Notes: generated by a model not told the origin, from the sequence alone. DNA of 64,000 nt from Bog-756 sp963753905 (GCA_963753905.1 CAVWDZ010000001.1:2294001-2358000); one strand, 5' to 3'. Positions 33,565 through 42,816 are shown, counted from the stretch's first letter. A program made the numbers and translations.

Positions 33565-34824
33565 CTATCCGGCGAACATCCCGGTCACGAAGCGGGCGCA
33601 GAGGAAGTACGCGCTCGGGATGAACAGCGCGAGGACGACCCGTTCCCTCCACGGGTGGCGCGCCACCCACTCGGCACCGCCGATGAAGAAGGGAAAGAGG
33701 GCCAGCACCTCCCGCGTCTCGCTGTAGAGGATGTTCTGGAAGGTGAAGATGCAGACTGCCAACCCGAGCAGGATCCCGTAGGAGCGGCGCACGCGGACAA
33801 AGGAGTACACCGCCAGCACCACGAGGAGGAGCACGGTCACCGTGTCGAACAGCTCGGTCACACTGGCCGTGCTCGTGTCGAGGAATCGCAGGTGGACGAG
33901 GTCGCCACCGGTGGTCCACGCCAAGGTCCACGGAACTGCGAGATGCCGGTTCCAGTGTGACTGCGCGTGGAGGAATGCCAGCGCGTCCCCGTAGCGTCGG
34001 GCGCAGTAGATCATCCACCCGGCGAGGGCGGCGACGGTCGGCAAGGCGACCCAGGCCAACGGCCAGGGGTACCGCCGCCTGAGGTCGGGGTCCGGGTCCC
34101 GGGTCCGGCGGGCCCCCCAGACCTCCGCACAGAGCCCGACCACGACGATGGCCAGGTAGTACTTGGTCAGGAACGCACCCGCACCGCAGAGGCCGGCGAT
34201 CGCCCAGTGCCGGTGACGGACCGCTACGAACGCCCACACCACGAGAGCCAGGGCAAGGGAGTCGGCATAGTCGATGACGAGGAAGAAGGCGGTCGGGAAG
34301 GCGACCAGCAGGGTCACGGCCGTGCCCGAGCGCACCCGGTCCCCGTCGAGCTCGGCGATGTGGACGAGTCCGGCGAGGGCGATGACGAGCGCGAGCATGC
34401 TCACCAACTGGCCCGCGAGGAGGAAGCCGATCCCGGTCACCGCCTGCGCCGTTCGGACCACTGCAGGGTAGAGCGGGCCGAAGGCGATGGCCGGCGGCAG
34501 TCCGGACCGTTGCGCCACCGGGTACCCGTGTGCCGCGATCAACCCGTAGTAGCCGGTGTCCCACCGGTTGAAGACACCGACCAGCACGTGCGGGGTGCGC
34601 GCCACGACGTGGGGGAAGGAGACGCCGTAGACGGTCACGAGTGCGATGCAGGTTGCCACCGTCCGGAGCACCACGGTGGCCACACCCGCCACCAGCAACG
34701 GCCGGCCCCAGCCGTGCAGCCGTCGGGTCACACCGTGAGACCGGGAGGAAGGCCGTCGCTGATCAACGGCTTCCGCCACGGTTGGGGACACTATCCCACC
34801 GTCCCGGCGGGCCCGCGGCTGCAT
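33565..34824 (-). CDS. PIG-V-like mannosyltransferase family membrane protein
   Basis: A 419-residue membrane protein with about ten hydrophobic helices. The first outer loop has VFNRWDTGYYGLIAAHGYPV, matching the W-D-x-x-x-Y motif of bacterial relatives of the GPI mannosyltransferase 2 (PIG-V) family, and FGPLYPAVVR follows. Such enzymes transfer mannose from a polyprenyl-phosphate donor onto envelope glycolipids. Donor and acceptor are not shown by sequence. The ATG at 34824 is the longest plausible start; a GTG eleven codons later is an alternative. It is convergent with the acyl-CoA dehydrogenase gene. Confidence 0.75.
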   Translation of the reverse strand: MQPRARRDGGIVSPTVAEAVDQRRPSSRSHGVTRRLHGWGRPLLVAGVATVVLRTVATCIALVTVYGVSFPHVVARTPHVLVGVFNRWDTGYYGLIAAHGYPVAQRSGLPPAIAFGPLYPAVVRTAQAVTGIGFLLAGQLVSMLALVIALAGLVHIAELDGDRVRSGTAVTLLVAFPTAFFLVIDYADSLALALVVWAFVAVRHRHWAIAGLCGAGAFLTKYYLAIVVVGLCAEVWGARRTRDPDPDLRRRYPWPLAWVALPTVAALAGWMIYCARRYGDALAFLHAQSHWNRHLAVPWTLAWTTGGDLVHLRFLDTSTASVTELFDTVTVLLLVVLAVYSFVRVRRSYGILLGLAVCIFTFQNILYSETREVLALFPFFIGGAEWVARHPWRERVVLALFIPSAYFLCARFVTGMFAG

Positions 34825-34860
34825 GTCGCCGTGCCCGACCGGGCACGAACGCGGCTCGGC

Positions 34861-35466
34861 TCAGCCTGGGATCCGCGGCGGCCGGGTGTCCCGCGCCGAC
34901 ACGAGGACGGCGTCGAGGATCTCGAGCTCGCGCCCGGCGTCGACTGCGAGCTCGCGTACCCGGTCGGCGCCGGCGTCACCGGCAGAGGCGACCGCAGCGA
35001 GACGGACGTCGTCCGCCGCCCGCATGATCTCGAGCACCTGCTCCTCCACGACGGCCGGTGCCCGCGCCGACAGGTCGACCCGCAGCACCTTGTCGATCTC
35101 CGCGGCCGCGGCACGGATGCGCCGTGACAGCGCCGGCAGCTCGGCTGTCGTTCCACCGGCCTCGTCCGCGACGCGCACAGCGGAGGCGGCTCGGTCGACC
35201 GATCGCCAGAGCTCCTTGCGCACCCTCCTGGCAGGCCACCGCTCCAGGTCTGCGGCCTCCAGTGGTCCGGTCCGGCGGCGGAGCACCGACTCGGTGGCCT
35301 CCCACGCGGTCACCGCACCCACCACCGCTGCGTGGGAGCGGATGCCGTGCCATCCACGCCGGAGGCGCCGCCAGAGCAGGAGTCCGGCGGTCAGGGTGAC
35401 GACGACCATGCAGGCCATCCACAGCCCGAGACCGATCAACACCGGCTCCCAGATCGAGGCGATCAT
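34861..35466 (-). CDS. Hypothetical membrane-anchored protein
   Basis: A 201-residue protein I do not recognise. One hydrophobic helix (about residues 7-33, VLIGLGLWMACMVVVTLTAG) is followed by a basic patch (WRRLRRGWHG), placing the rest in the cytoplasm. The remainder is mostly helical and charged (ALSRRIRAAAAEIDKVLRVD, VVEEQVLEIMRAADDVRLAA), suggesting a coiled-coil or helical bundle. The ATG at 35466 lies directly ahead of the hydrophobic segment; an ATG seven codons upstream is possible. The mannosyltransferase-like gene follows 36 bp downstream on the same strand. Confidence 0.6.
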   Translation of the reverse strand: MIASIWEPVLIGLGLWMACMVVVTLTAGLLLWRRLRRGWHGIRSHAAVVGAVTAWEATESVLRRRTGPLEAADLERWPARRVRKELWRSVDRAASAVRVADEAGGTTAELPALSRRIRAAAAEIDKVLRVDLSARAPAVVEEQVLEIMRAADDVRLAAVASAGDAGADRVRELAVDAGRELEILDAVLVSARDTRPPRIPG

Positions 35467-35525
35467 GCCCCCAGTGTACGGCCGCACACACTGAGGGACG
35501 CAGCCGCCGATCGGGTCGCCAGCCG

Positions 35526-36293
35526 TCAGCCCGCGCCGTCGAGGAGCAGCGCGGTCATCCGGTCGAGCGCCGCTTCGGACGCGCCGGCACCCACCGCCCA
35601 GGACCGGGCACCCCCGAACCGGTCTCCGATCCCGTCGAGGAACCTCTCCATGGTCGCGCCCTCGACGCTGAACCGGGAGGCCGGCGCCCTGGCGAGCCGC
35701 TCGGCGAAGGCGGGATCGTCGCGGTAGCGAGCCAGGATCAGCTCCATCCGCTCGGCGGTCAGCACGTAGTCGGCGACGATCAGCTGGCGGTCGACACCGA
35801 GGATCTCGAGGACCAGAGCGGCAAGCACCCCGGTGCGGTCCTTGCCCGCCGCACAGTGGAAGACCAACGGGTAGCTGCCGCCCTCGCCGAGGAGGGTGAG
35901 GGCCTCCACCAGGGAGTCGCGCCCGACCTCGAGGTACCAGAGATAGCGCTCGCTCAGGTCCTCACCGGGGGATGCCGGCGCGGCCACCGCCTCCCCCTCT
36001 GCCGAGCGGTCCGCTCCCTCACGGACGACCGAGAGATGGCGGAAGGCGATCTCCTCGGGCTCGAGGGGGCCGCGCCCGGTGAGCGCGAGCTCGCGCTCGG
36101 TGCGCAGGTCGATGACGGTGCGCAGTCCCAGCGCCCGGAGTCGTGCAACGTCGGCATCGGTCAGCTCGTGCAGGGTGTCGCTGCGAAAGAGACGGCCCCA
36201 CCGGGTCTCCCGGCCGCCGAGGCCCGTGTACCCTCCGAGGTCGCGGAAGTTGTGGGCGCCCTCGAGTGGGACCAGTCGCGCGGCGGTGTCCAT
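35526..36293 (-). CDS. Tyrosine/serine protein phosphatase (dual-specificity type)
   Basis: A 255-residue phosphatase of the bacterial Y_phosphatase3 type. The N-terminal GAHNFRDLGGYTGLGGRETR with LFRSDTLHELTDADVARLRA is diagnostic. The P-loop is VFHCAAGKDRTGVLAAL, where Cys is the nucleophile and Arg binds phosphate; the lysine-aspartate pair KDRTG is typical of lipid-phosphate and dual-specificity members such as mycobacterial PtpB. The general acid is less clear. It may act on phosphoproteins or phosphoinositides. The start at 36293 sits directly before the conserved domain. Confidence 0.88.
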   Translation of the reverse strand: MDTAARLVPLEGAHNFRDLGGYTGLGGRETRWGRLFRSDTLHELTDADVARLRALGLRTVIDLRTERELALTGRGPLEPEEIAFRHLSVVREGADRSAEGEAVAAPASPGEDLSERYLWYLEVGRDSLVEALTLLGEGGSYPLVFHCAAGKDRTGVLAALVLEILGVDRQLIVADYVLTAERMELILARYRDDPAFAERLARAPASRFSVEGATMERFLDGIGDRFGGARSWAVGAGASEAALDRMTALLLDGAG

Positions 36294-36484
36294 GACCCCA
36301 TCATGGCCGAGGTGCCCACGGGGCACGCGTCGGTCCTGGTGAGAGGGGTGCGCCACCGGGCCGGCGGCCGGGCCGCACCCAACCGCGCGCAGCACGATTC
36401 CCAGTTGGTCGTATCCATCGGCGACAATGGTGGTCTCCCCCGGAGCGCCCGTTCCACCCCCCGAGTCGAACAGGAGTCCTGTCC

Positions 36485-38707
36485 ATGAAGGCCCTCGCCA
36501 TCTGGTGCGTCCGCCATCGAGTCGCCGTGCTGCTCCTCTGGTTGACCGCGCTCGTCGGAATGACCCTGATCTCCCAGTCGGTGGGTACCGCGTACTCGAA
36601 CAGCTTCTCGCTCCCCAACACCGAATCGACCCGCGCCCTCGATCTGCTGCAGGCAGCCGCGCCGAGGCAGGCCGGTGACCAGGAGCAGATCGTGGTCCAC
36701 ACCACAGACGGGACCAAGGTGACCGACCCGTCGGTCAGGGACGCGGTGACCACCATGCTCGCCAAGGTGGCGAAGGTCGACCACGTCTCGGAGATCGCGA
36801 GCCCCTACGGGCCCTTCGGCGCCCACCAGATCAGCCCGGACGGCCGGACTGCCTTCGCCACGGTGACCTTCGACAGGCTCGGTGCCGACATCTCGACCCC
36901 GCTCGCGAAGCAATTCGTGAACACGGCGCTGAAGGCCGAACGCCCGACGCTCAAGGTGGCCGTCGCCGGGCAGGTGGCCGAGGAGGCCGACAAGGTGTCG
37001 TTCGGCGGTACCGGCCTCGGCGTGCTGCTGGCCGGGGTGGTCCTGCTCCTCGTGTTCGGCTCGGTGTTCGCGATGGCCTTGCCCCTCTTGTCGGCGCTCG
37101 CCTCCCTGGGCACCGCCATTGCGGTCATCGGACTGCTGAGCCACTGGCTCAAGATGCCGGTCTTCTCGACCGAGCTGGTCCTCCTCATCGGTCTCGGCGT
37201 GGGTGTCGACTATGCCCTCTTCATCGTGACGCGCCACCGGCAGGGCCTCATCGCCGGGGGGGACGTCGAGTCCTCCGTCGCGACCGCCGTCGACACCTCG
37301 GGCCGGGCGGTGCTGTTCGCGGGCATCATCGTCTGCATCGCGCTGCTCGGCATGTTCGCGCTCGGGGTGTCCTTCCTCTACGGCCTCGCGATCGCCGCGG
37401 CCATCGGGGTGTCCTTCACCATGCTCGCCGCACTCACCCTGCTCCCGGCATTCCTCTCGTTCATCGGGCCACGGGTCATGAGCCGGAAGCAACGCCGCAA
37501 CCTGGCGGCAAACGGGCCGCGGATCGTGGGCGCGGGAAGCAAGGGGTTCTGGCCGAAGTGGGCCGACTTCATCCGGAGCCGGCCGATCCTGCCGGCGCTC
37601 GTGGCCCTGATCGTCGTCGTCCTGATCGCCCTTCCCTTCTTCTCGATGCGCCTCGGGATCTCCGACCAGGGGAATGACCCGACCTCCACCACCACACGCC
37701 AGGCCTACGACCTGCTGGCGGACGGCTTCGGTCCCGGCTTCAACGGTCCACTGCTGTTGGTGGCGGTGCACGACGGCCAGGCCGATCTCCGGACCCTGGA
37801 CCAGCTCGAGCAGGCCGTGGCGCGACAGCCGGACGTCGCCGGGACGGCGGCCCCGGTGGTCCTGCCGGCCAGGGACGGCACCCAGGTCGCGCTGCTCACC
37901 GTGTACCCGTCGTCCTCCCCACAGGCGGAGGCCACCATCGGGCTCATCGACCATCTGCGCGCAGAGACCATCCCCGAGGTGGTCGACGGGACCGGGACCC
38001 AGGTGTTCGTCGGGGGCAACACCGCGATCTTCGCCGACTTCGCCACCGTCCTCTCCAGCCGGCTGCCGCTCTTCATCGGACTCGTGGTGGTGCTCTCCTT
38101 CCTGCTCCTCGCCCTGGTCTTCCGCAGTCTGGTGATCCCGCTGACCGCGGCGGTCATGAACCTCCTCTCGATCGGCGCCGCGTTCGGCGTGCTGGTCGCC
38201 GTCTTCCAGTGGGGGTGGGCGGGCACTGTCTTCCAGGTCAACAGACCAGGTCCCATCGAGGCCTTCCTCCCGGTGATGCTGTTTGCGATCCTGTTCGGTC
38301 TCTCGATGGACTACGAGGTCTTCCTCATCTCGCGCATCCGCGAGGAGTGGCTCAAGTCCGGGGACAACCGCACCGCGGTGCGCAACGGGTTGGCCGCCAC
38401 CGGCAAGACCATCACCGCCGCAGCCCTGATCATGATCCTGGTGTTCGGGTCGTTCATCCTGGGAGGCATCCGGGTCATCAAGGAGTTCGGGCTCGGGCTG
38501 AGCGCCGGGATCCTCATCGACGCAGTGCTCATCCGCATGGCCATCGTCCCCGCCCTCATGTTCATGATGGGGAAGGCGAACTGGTGGTTCCCCCGGTGGC
38601 TCGACCGGCTCCTACCCGGAGTCTCGGTCGACCCGGAGCAGCGGGCAGATCAGGTGCCGCCCGACGCCCAGCCGCCCACCCCGTCGACCGAGCCGGTACA
38701 CGTCTGA
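36485..38707 (+). CDS. MMPL-family RND transporter
   Basis: A 740-residue RND-superfamily permease of the MMPL type. It has one N-terminal helix, an outer domain, five helices, a second outer domain (after about residue 385) and five more helices. Proton-relay type motifs are in helix 4 (LIGLGVGVDYALFIVTRHR) and in the second half (ILFGLSMDYEVFLISRIREE). MMPL proteins export lipids or small hydrophobic compounds. The C-terminus is short, without the long cytosolic domain of MmpL3. The ATG has CAGGAG upstream. No lipid biosynthesis gene is adjacent, so the cargo is unknown. Confidence 0.9.
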   Translation: MKALAIWCVRHRVAVLLLWLTALVGMTLISQSVGTAYSNSFSLPNTESTRALDLLQAAAPRQAGDQEQIVVHTTDGTKVTDPSVRDAVTTMLAKVAKVDHVSEIASPYGPFGAHQISPDGRTAFATVTFDRLGADISTPLAKQFVNTALKAERPTLKVAVAGQVAEEADKVSFGGTGLGVLLAGVVLLLVFGSVFAMALPLLSALASLGTAIAVIGLLSHWLKMPVFSTELVLLIGLGVGVDYALFIVTRHRQGLIAGGDVESSVATAVDTSGRAVLFAGIIVCIALLGMFALGVSFLYGLAIAAAIGVSFTMLAALTLLPAFLSFIGPRVMSRKQRRNLAANGPRIVGAGSKGFWPKWADFIRSRPILPALVALIVVVLIALPFFSMRLGISDQGNDPTSTTTRQAYDLLADGFGPGFNGPLLLVAVHDGQADLRTLDQLEQAVARQPDVAGTAAPVVLPARDGTQVALLTVYPSSSPQAEATIGLIDHLRAETIPEVVDGTGTQVFVGGNTAIFADFATVLSSRLPLFIGLVVVLSFLLLALVFRSLVIPLTAAVMNLLSIGAAFGVLVAVFQWGWAGTVFQVNRPGPIEAFLPVMLFAILFGLSMDYEVFLISRIREEWLKSGDNRTAVRNGLAATGKTITAAALIMILVFGSFILGGIRVIKEFGLGLSAGILIDAVLIRMAIVPALMFMMGKANWWFPRWLDRLLPGVSVDPEQRADQVPPDAQPPTPSTEPVHV

Positions 38708-38772
38708 GCCACGAGAGCGTTCCGGCCGGCCGCGGTAACCTGAGGCGACCCGTCGCACACAGGGGGTACCGC

Positions 38773-40218
38773 ATGTCCGACTTCGCGATGACCATCGGAG
38801 GCGACTCCGTCCCGGCAGCAGATTCGTTCGGAGTGGTGAATCCGGCCAGCGGCGAGGTGTTCGCCCACGCGCCCGAGTGCACCCGCGACCAACTCGATGC
38901 GGCGTTCGACGCCGCGGCCAAGGCCCAGCGGGACTGGCGAACCGACGAAAGCGTGCGGCGCCAGACCCTGCTCACCATGGCCGATGTCCTGATGGGCGCG
39001 ACTGGCGAGCTGGCCCCGATCCTGACCGCCGAGCAGGGCAAGCTGCTCGGCGACGCCAACGTGGAGGTCTTCGCCGCGGCGATCTGGTGCCAGTACTACG
39101 CCAACCTCGAGATCCCGCCGCAGGTCATCCAGGACGATGCCGAGGCACTGGTCGAGGTGGTCCGCCGTCCGCTCGGCGTGGTGGCGGCAATCACCCCCTG
39201 GAACTTCCCGCTCACCCTCGCCTTCTGGAAGATCGCCCCCGCGCTGCTGGCCGGGAACACCCTGGTGCTGAAGCCGTCGCCGTTCACGCCGCTCAGCACC
39301 TTGAAAGTGGCGGAGCTCCTCCGGGAGACGGTGCCGGCGGGCGTACTCAACGTGGTGAGCGGGGGAGACGAGCTCGGCGCGTGGATGACCGCCCATCCGG
39401 TGCCCCGCAAGATCAGCTTCACCGGTTCCATCGAGACCGGCAAGAAAGTGGCTCTCTCCGCCGCACCCGATCTCAAGCGGGTCACCCTGGAGCTGGGCGG
39501 CAACGACCCGGCAATCGTCCTGGACGACGCCGATCCGGCGACGGTCAGCCGGGCGATCTTCGCTGCGGCCTTCAACAACAACGGACAGGTGTGCTCGGCC
39601 ATCAAGCGGGTCTACGTCCCCGAGGCGCTCTACGACGACGTGGTCGGCGGCCTGACCGCCCAGGCCTCGGCGGTCAAGGTGGGTGACGGCACCGAGGCCG
39701 ACACCAAGCTGGGCCCGATCAACAACGCCCCGCAGTTCGAGCGGGTCAAGGAGCTGGTCGCCGATGCCCTCGACCACGGCGCCCGGGCCACCGCCGGGGG
39801 CCGGGCCATGGACCGCCCCGGCTACTTCTTCGAACCGACGATCCTCACGGACATCCACGACGGCATCCGGATCGTGGACGAGGAGCAGTTCGGTCCGGCT
39901 CTCCCGGTCATCCCGTACCGCAACGTCGACGAGGTCGTCGAGCGGGCCAACGGGACCCACTTCGGACTGTCCGGTTCCGTCTGGGGAACGGACACCGACC
40001 GCGCGGCCGAGGTGGCCGGCCGGCTCGAGTGCGGCACCGCCTGGATCAACACCCACCTGGCGCTCGGCCCCCAGCAGCCATTCGGCGGGTTCAAGTGGAG
40101 CGGGGTCGGGGTCGAGAACGGGCCCTGGGGACTGGCCGAGTTCAGCGAGATCCAGTCCGTCCACCGGGCCCGCGGCTCCGACGGCCTCAACCTCTCGACC
40201 GCCGGACTGGTCTCGTAG
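38773..40218 (+). CDS. NAD(P)-dependent aldehyde dehydrogenase
   Basis: A 481-residue aldehyde dehydrogenase. It has the NAD-binding and oxyanion site TPWNFPLTLAFWKIAPALLA, the catalytic Glu in VTLELGGNDPAIV and the catalytic Cys274 in NNNGQVCSAIKRVYV, plus the C-terminal TAWINTHLALGPQQPFGGFK. It oxidises an aldehyde to the acid; similarity is greatest to gamma-aminobutyraldehyde/betaine aldehyde type enzymes, but specificity is uncertain. AGGGGG precedes the ATG by six bases. It is convergent with a cupin gene and may belong functionally to the catabolic locus that follows. Confidence 0.9.
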   Translation: MSDFAMTIGGDSVPAADSFGVVNPASGEVFAHAPECTRDQLDAAFDAAAKAQRDWRTDESVRRQTLLTMADVLMGATGELAPILTAEQGKLLGDANVEVFAAAIWCQYYANLEIPPQVIQDDAEALVEVVRRPLGVVAAITPWNFPLTLAFWKIAPALLAGNTLVLKPSPFTPLSTLKVAELLRETVPAGVLNVVSGGDELGAWMTAHPVPRKISFTGSIETGKKVALSAAPDLKRVTLELGGNDPAIVLDDADPATVSRAIFAAAFNNNGQVCSAIKRVYVPEALYDDVVGGLTAQASAVKVGDGTEADTKLGPINNAPQFERVKELVADALDHGARATAGGRAMDRPGYFFEPTILTDIHDGIRIVDEEQFGPALPVIPYRNVDEVVERANGTHFGLSGSVWGTDTDRAAEVAGRLECGTAWINTHLALGPQQPFGGFKWSGVGVENGPWGLAEFSEIQSVHRARGSDGLNLSTAGLVS

Positions 40219-40256
40219 CGCAGACGCCCGGACGGATCACCGCCGGGCCCGCGAGG

Positions 40257-40586
40257 TCAGTCCTTGAGCTCGACGATGATCTCGACATAGGGCTCGGATC
40301 CCACGTTGCGGGCCGCCTCGACACCGCCGCGTCTGACCTCGACCACCGCCCCCGGGACGACGTCGGCCTCGAAGTAGGACCGGAACGGCCCCTCCGAGTT
40401 CGGCTCGGGCACCACCGCGATCCGATCTCCGGCCACCTGCACGAGCAGGTGGTCGAGCTCGTGTCGGTGGACGGCACCCTGCTCCCCTGGTCCAAGGCGC
40501 ACCTCCCAGACCCGCACCCGGTCGTTGTCGAGGAGGAGCTTGGTCCCGACGTCACCGAGCCCGGGATCACGGCCGTGCGCCGTCAT
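40257..40586 (-). CDS. Cupin-domain protein
   Basis: A 109-residue single cupin. Metal-ligand candidates are HRHELDHLLVQVAGD (two His and a Glu) with a preceding VWEVRLGPGEQGAVHRH; the second motif is weak (no clear His before VEIIVELKD). Small cupins like this act as isomerases, dioxygenase-like enzymes or ligand sensors. It overlaps the upstream TetR gene by four bases, so it is co-expressed with that regulator and may bind the same pathway metabolite. Confidence 0.75.
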   Translation of the reverse strand: MTAHGRDPGLGDVGTKLLLDNDRVRVWEVRLGPGEQGAVHRHELDHLLVQVAGDRIAVVPEPNSEGPFRSYFEADVVPGAVVEVRRGGVEAARNVGSEPYVEIIVELKD

Positions 40587-41236
40587 CGTGCCCCGGTAGC
40601 GAGACCCGCTCCGGCCAGGCAGAAGGAGACCGTGTGGGCGATCGTCGACGGGGTGGGACGGGTCCGCGCGATGAGGTGCGCGTGGAGGATCCCGAAGACC
40701 AGTCGGTAGATGGCCTCGGCATCCCGGCGCACCGTCGCAGCCGGGGTACCGGCGGGCGCGAGCTCGCTGATCTCGTCGACCAGGAGGGCCACCAGCAGAT
40801 CCACCGATTCGCGCTGCTCGTCGGGGAACAGCTCGGACAGGCGGTCCTCGTTGGCCAGGAAGGGACGGGTCCGCTCGGCAGCGCGGGGCGTCGACGCCTG
40901 GGCGAGCACCCCCTCGATCCAGGCCCGGATCCGCCCGGTCGGCGAGGAGGCACCCGCCATGCGCCGTGCGAGGTGGTCGACGAGGCGGCGGCGGCCGTCG
41001 TCGAGCAACGCGAGCAGGAGCTCGTCCTTCGAGCGGAACAGGCGGTAGAAGCCCTGGGTCGAGAGGCCGGTGTGGGCCAGGATGTCGCGCAACGACGGTT
41101 CGAGGGTGCCGGTGCGCTCGATGAGCTCGTAGGTCGCCTCGACGATGCGCTGCACCTCGACGGAGTACTCGGCCTGGCGGTCGGCGACCGTGCGTTCCAC
41201 CGCGCGACGGGCCAGGGCCTCGGTCAGTCGTGCCAT
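40583..41236 (-). CDS. TetR-family transcriptional regulator
   Basis: A 217-residue repressor. The helix-turn-helix spans EVQRIVEATYELIERTGTLE and LAHTGLSTQGFYRLFRSKDE. The C-terminal part has the helical core expected for ligand binding and dimerisation. The start at 41236 (MARLTEALARRAV) is preferred; the frame continues 20 codons upstream into the promoter. It is divergent from the acyl-CoA-synthetase-like gene, with a perfect TGCTCT-CGC-AGAGCA palindrome in between that is a good operator candidate. The likely inducer is an acid or acyl-CoA of the adjacent pathway. Confidence 0.87.
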   Translation of the reverse strand: MARLTEALARRAVERTVADRQAEYSVEVQRIVEATYELIERTGTLEPSLRDILAHTGLSTQGFYRLFRSKDELLLALLDDGRRRLVDHLARRMAGASSPTGRIRAWIEGVLAQASTPRAAERTRPFLANEDRLSELFPDEQRESVDLLVALLVDEISELAPAGTPAATVRRDAEAIYRLVFGILHAHLIARTRPTPSTIAHTVSFCLAGAGLATGAR

Positions 41237-41271
41237 GGGGCTCCTGGCCACACCCGGTCCATGCCCCACTC

Positions 41272-41295
41272 TAAGATCACTGCTCTCGCAGAGCA
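41272..41295 (+). promoter_or_regulatory. Candidate -10 element and TetR operator palindrome
   Basis: TAAGAT (41272-41277) fits TANNNT. Directly after it, TGCTCT-CGC-AGAGCA (41281-41295) is a perfect 6-3-6 inverted repeat that would cover the transcription start of the rightward gene. The same TAAGATC-NN-TGCTCT arrangement recurs at 42802-42816. Confidence 0.55.
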
Positions 41296-41316
41296 AGAAC
41301 GGTGGAGTGGTGTGCC

Positions 41317-42774
41317 ATGGGGACCGACGACCTGCTGATCGGTGAGGTGTTCACCAACGCGGCCGCGGCCGTGCCGGGTCGCACCGCCGCCGTCCACGGA
41401 GTCCGTTCGCTCACCTTCTCGACGCTCGAGTCGACCGCCAACCAGGTGTCCCGCCTGCTCGTGTCGCTCGGCGTGCAGCGGGGCAGCAGGGTCGTACTGT
41501 GGTGTGTGACCGACCTCGACGCGGTCCCGCTGTTCGCGGCCCTGGCCAAGATCGGGGCGATCCTGGTCCCGGTCAACGGCCTCCTCGGGGAGGACGAGGC
41601 ACGAGCGATCATGTCGGCGTGCCGGCCGGAGCTCGTCGTGACGGACTCCGGTCGGTCGGCCGCGGGCGCCGCCCCGCTGACGCTCACGCTGGACGAGGTG
41701 ACCGGACGCGCCGCCGGGCTGGACAGTGCCACGTTCCGCGACGGAGCGCTGTCCGGCCGCGACCCCCACGTGGCCTTCTACACGAGCGGGAGCACCGGTC
41801 GCCCCAAAGGTGCGCTGCTCTCGCACACCTGTAACTACCTCCGCACCCACCCGGGTGCGCTGCCCGAGCCCCGCGGAGCGATGGTGTGCCCCTACCCGCT
41901 CTTCCACATGGGAGCGTGGACGATCGCGCTCCAGCAGTGGCAGGCCCGCGACGCGGTGGTCCTCCTCGACGGTGCGGGAGCCGAGGAGATCTGCGAGGCG
42001 GTGGCACGCCACCGCGCCACGCGGCTCAACTGCATCCCCGCTGTCTGGCAGCGCATCATCGACCACGTCGGCTCGGCTCGCAGCGAGACGTTGTCGACGC
42101 TCCGGTTTGCCGACACCGGGACGTCGGCCACCCCGCCCGACCTGCTCGCCGCCATCGAGGCCCTGCTGCCCGGAGCCCACCTCCGGGTCTTCTACGGATC
42201 GACCGAGGCGGGCAGCGTGACCTGCCTCGACCAGGACGACTTCCGTCGCAAGCCCGGCAGCTGCGGCCCGCCGGCGCCCGGCGTGCGGGTCCGCACGGAC
42301 GAGCAGGGCGAGCTGCAGGTGTCGAGCCCGGTGCTCTTCGACGGCTACCTCGACGACCCGACCGCGACAGCGGCCTGCCTGGCCGACGGATGGTTTCGGA
42401 CCGGCGATGTCGCCGACCAGGACGACGAGGGCTTCGTGCGCATCGTCGGACGGCTCGGGGACCTCCTCCGCACCGGGGGTGAGACCGTGGTGCCCGCAGA
42501 GGTCGAGGCGGTCCTGGCCGGACACCCCTCGGTCGGCGAGGTCGCCGTCGTCGGACTGCCGGACCCCCGGTGGGGTGAGGTGGTCTGCGCCGTGGTGGTA
42601 CCCGTCCCCGGGCAGTCCCCGCCCACGCTCGACGGGCTGCGCGAGTGGTGCGTGGGAAGGCTGGCACCGTTCAAGCACCCACGGCAGCTGCGGCAGGTCG
42701 ACGTGCTCCCCCGCACCCCCTCGACCGGGCAGGTCCAGCGGCGACTGCTGGTCGAACGGCTGAGCACCGGATGA
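41317..42774 (+). CDS. Acyl-CoA synthetase-like (AMP-binding) protein lacking the A10 lysine
   Basis: A 485-residue ANL-superfamily protein. The ATP P-loop is VAFYTSGSTGRPKGALLSH, the A5 motif VFYGSTEAGSV, and the hinge region DGWFRTGDVADQDDEGFVRI. The C-terminal A10 motif, normally P-x4-G-K, reads RTPSTGQVQRR: the lysine needed for adenylation is Gln, encoded by CAG at 42730-42732. It may be impaired in forming acyl-AMP, or another residue substitutes. GGTGGAG lies about nine bases before the ATG at 41317; an ATG five codons earlier lacks a good ribosome site. It heads the rightward side of the divergent TetR pair. Confidence 0.82.
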   Translation: MGTDDLLIGEVFTNAAAAVPGRTAAVHGVRSLTFSTLESTANQVSRLLVSLGVQRGSRVVLWCVTDLDAVPLFAALAKIGAILVPVNGLLGEDEARAIMSACRPELVVTDSGRSAAGAAPLTLTLDEVTGRAAGLDSATFRDGALSGRDPHVAFYTSGSTGRPKGALLSHTCNYLRTHPGALPEPRGAMVCPYPLFHMGAWTIALQQWQARDAVVLLDGAGAEEICEAVARHRATRLNCIPAVWQRIIDHVGSARSETLSTLRFADTGTSATPPDLLAAIEALLPGAHLRVFYGSTEAGSVTCLDQDDFRRKPGSCGPPAPGVRVRTDEQGELQVSSPVLFDGYLDDPTATAACLADGWFRTGDVADQDDEGFVRIVGRLGDLLRTGGETVVPAEVEAVLAGHPSVGEVAVVGLPDPRWGEVVCAVVVPVPGQSPPTLDGLREWCVGRLAPFKHPRQLRQVDVLPRTPSTGQVQRRLLVERLSTG

Positions 42775-42777
42775 CGG

Positions 42778-42807
42778 TTGCAGAACAATGTTTTGAATGA
42801 ATAAGAT
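42778..42807 (+). promoter_or_regulatory. Candidate promoter of the 2-oxoacid oxidoreductase operon
   Basis: TTGCAG (42778-42783) and TAAGAT (42802-42807) are separated by 18 bp in a locally AT-rich stretch. The start GTG lies only nine bases after the -10, so the mRNA may be leaderless. TAAGATC-NN-TGCTCT matches the upstream TetR promoter, but only one half of the palindrome is kept. Confidence 0.5.
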
Positions 42808-42816
42808 CGGTGCTCT

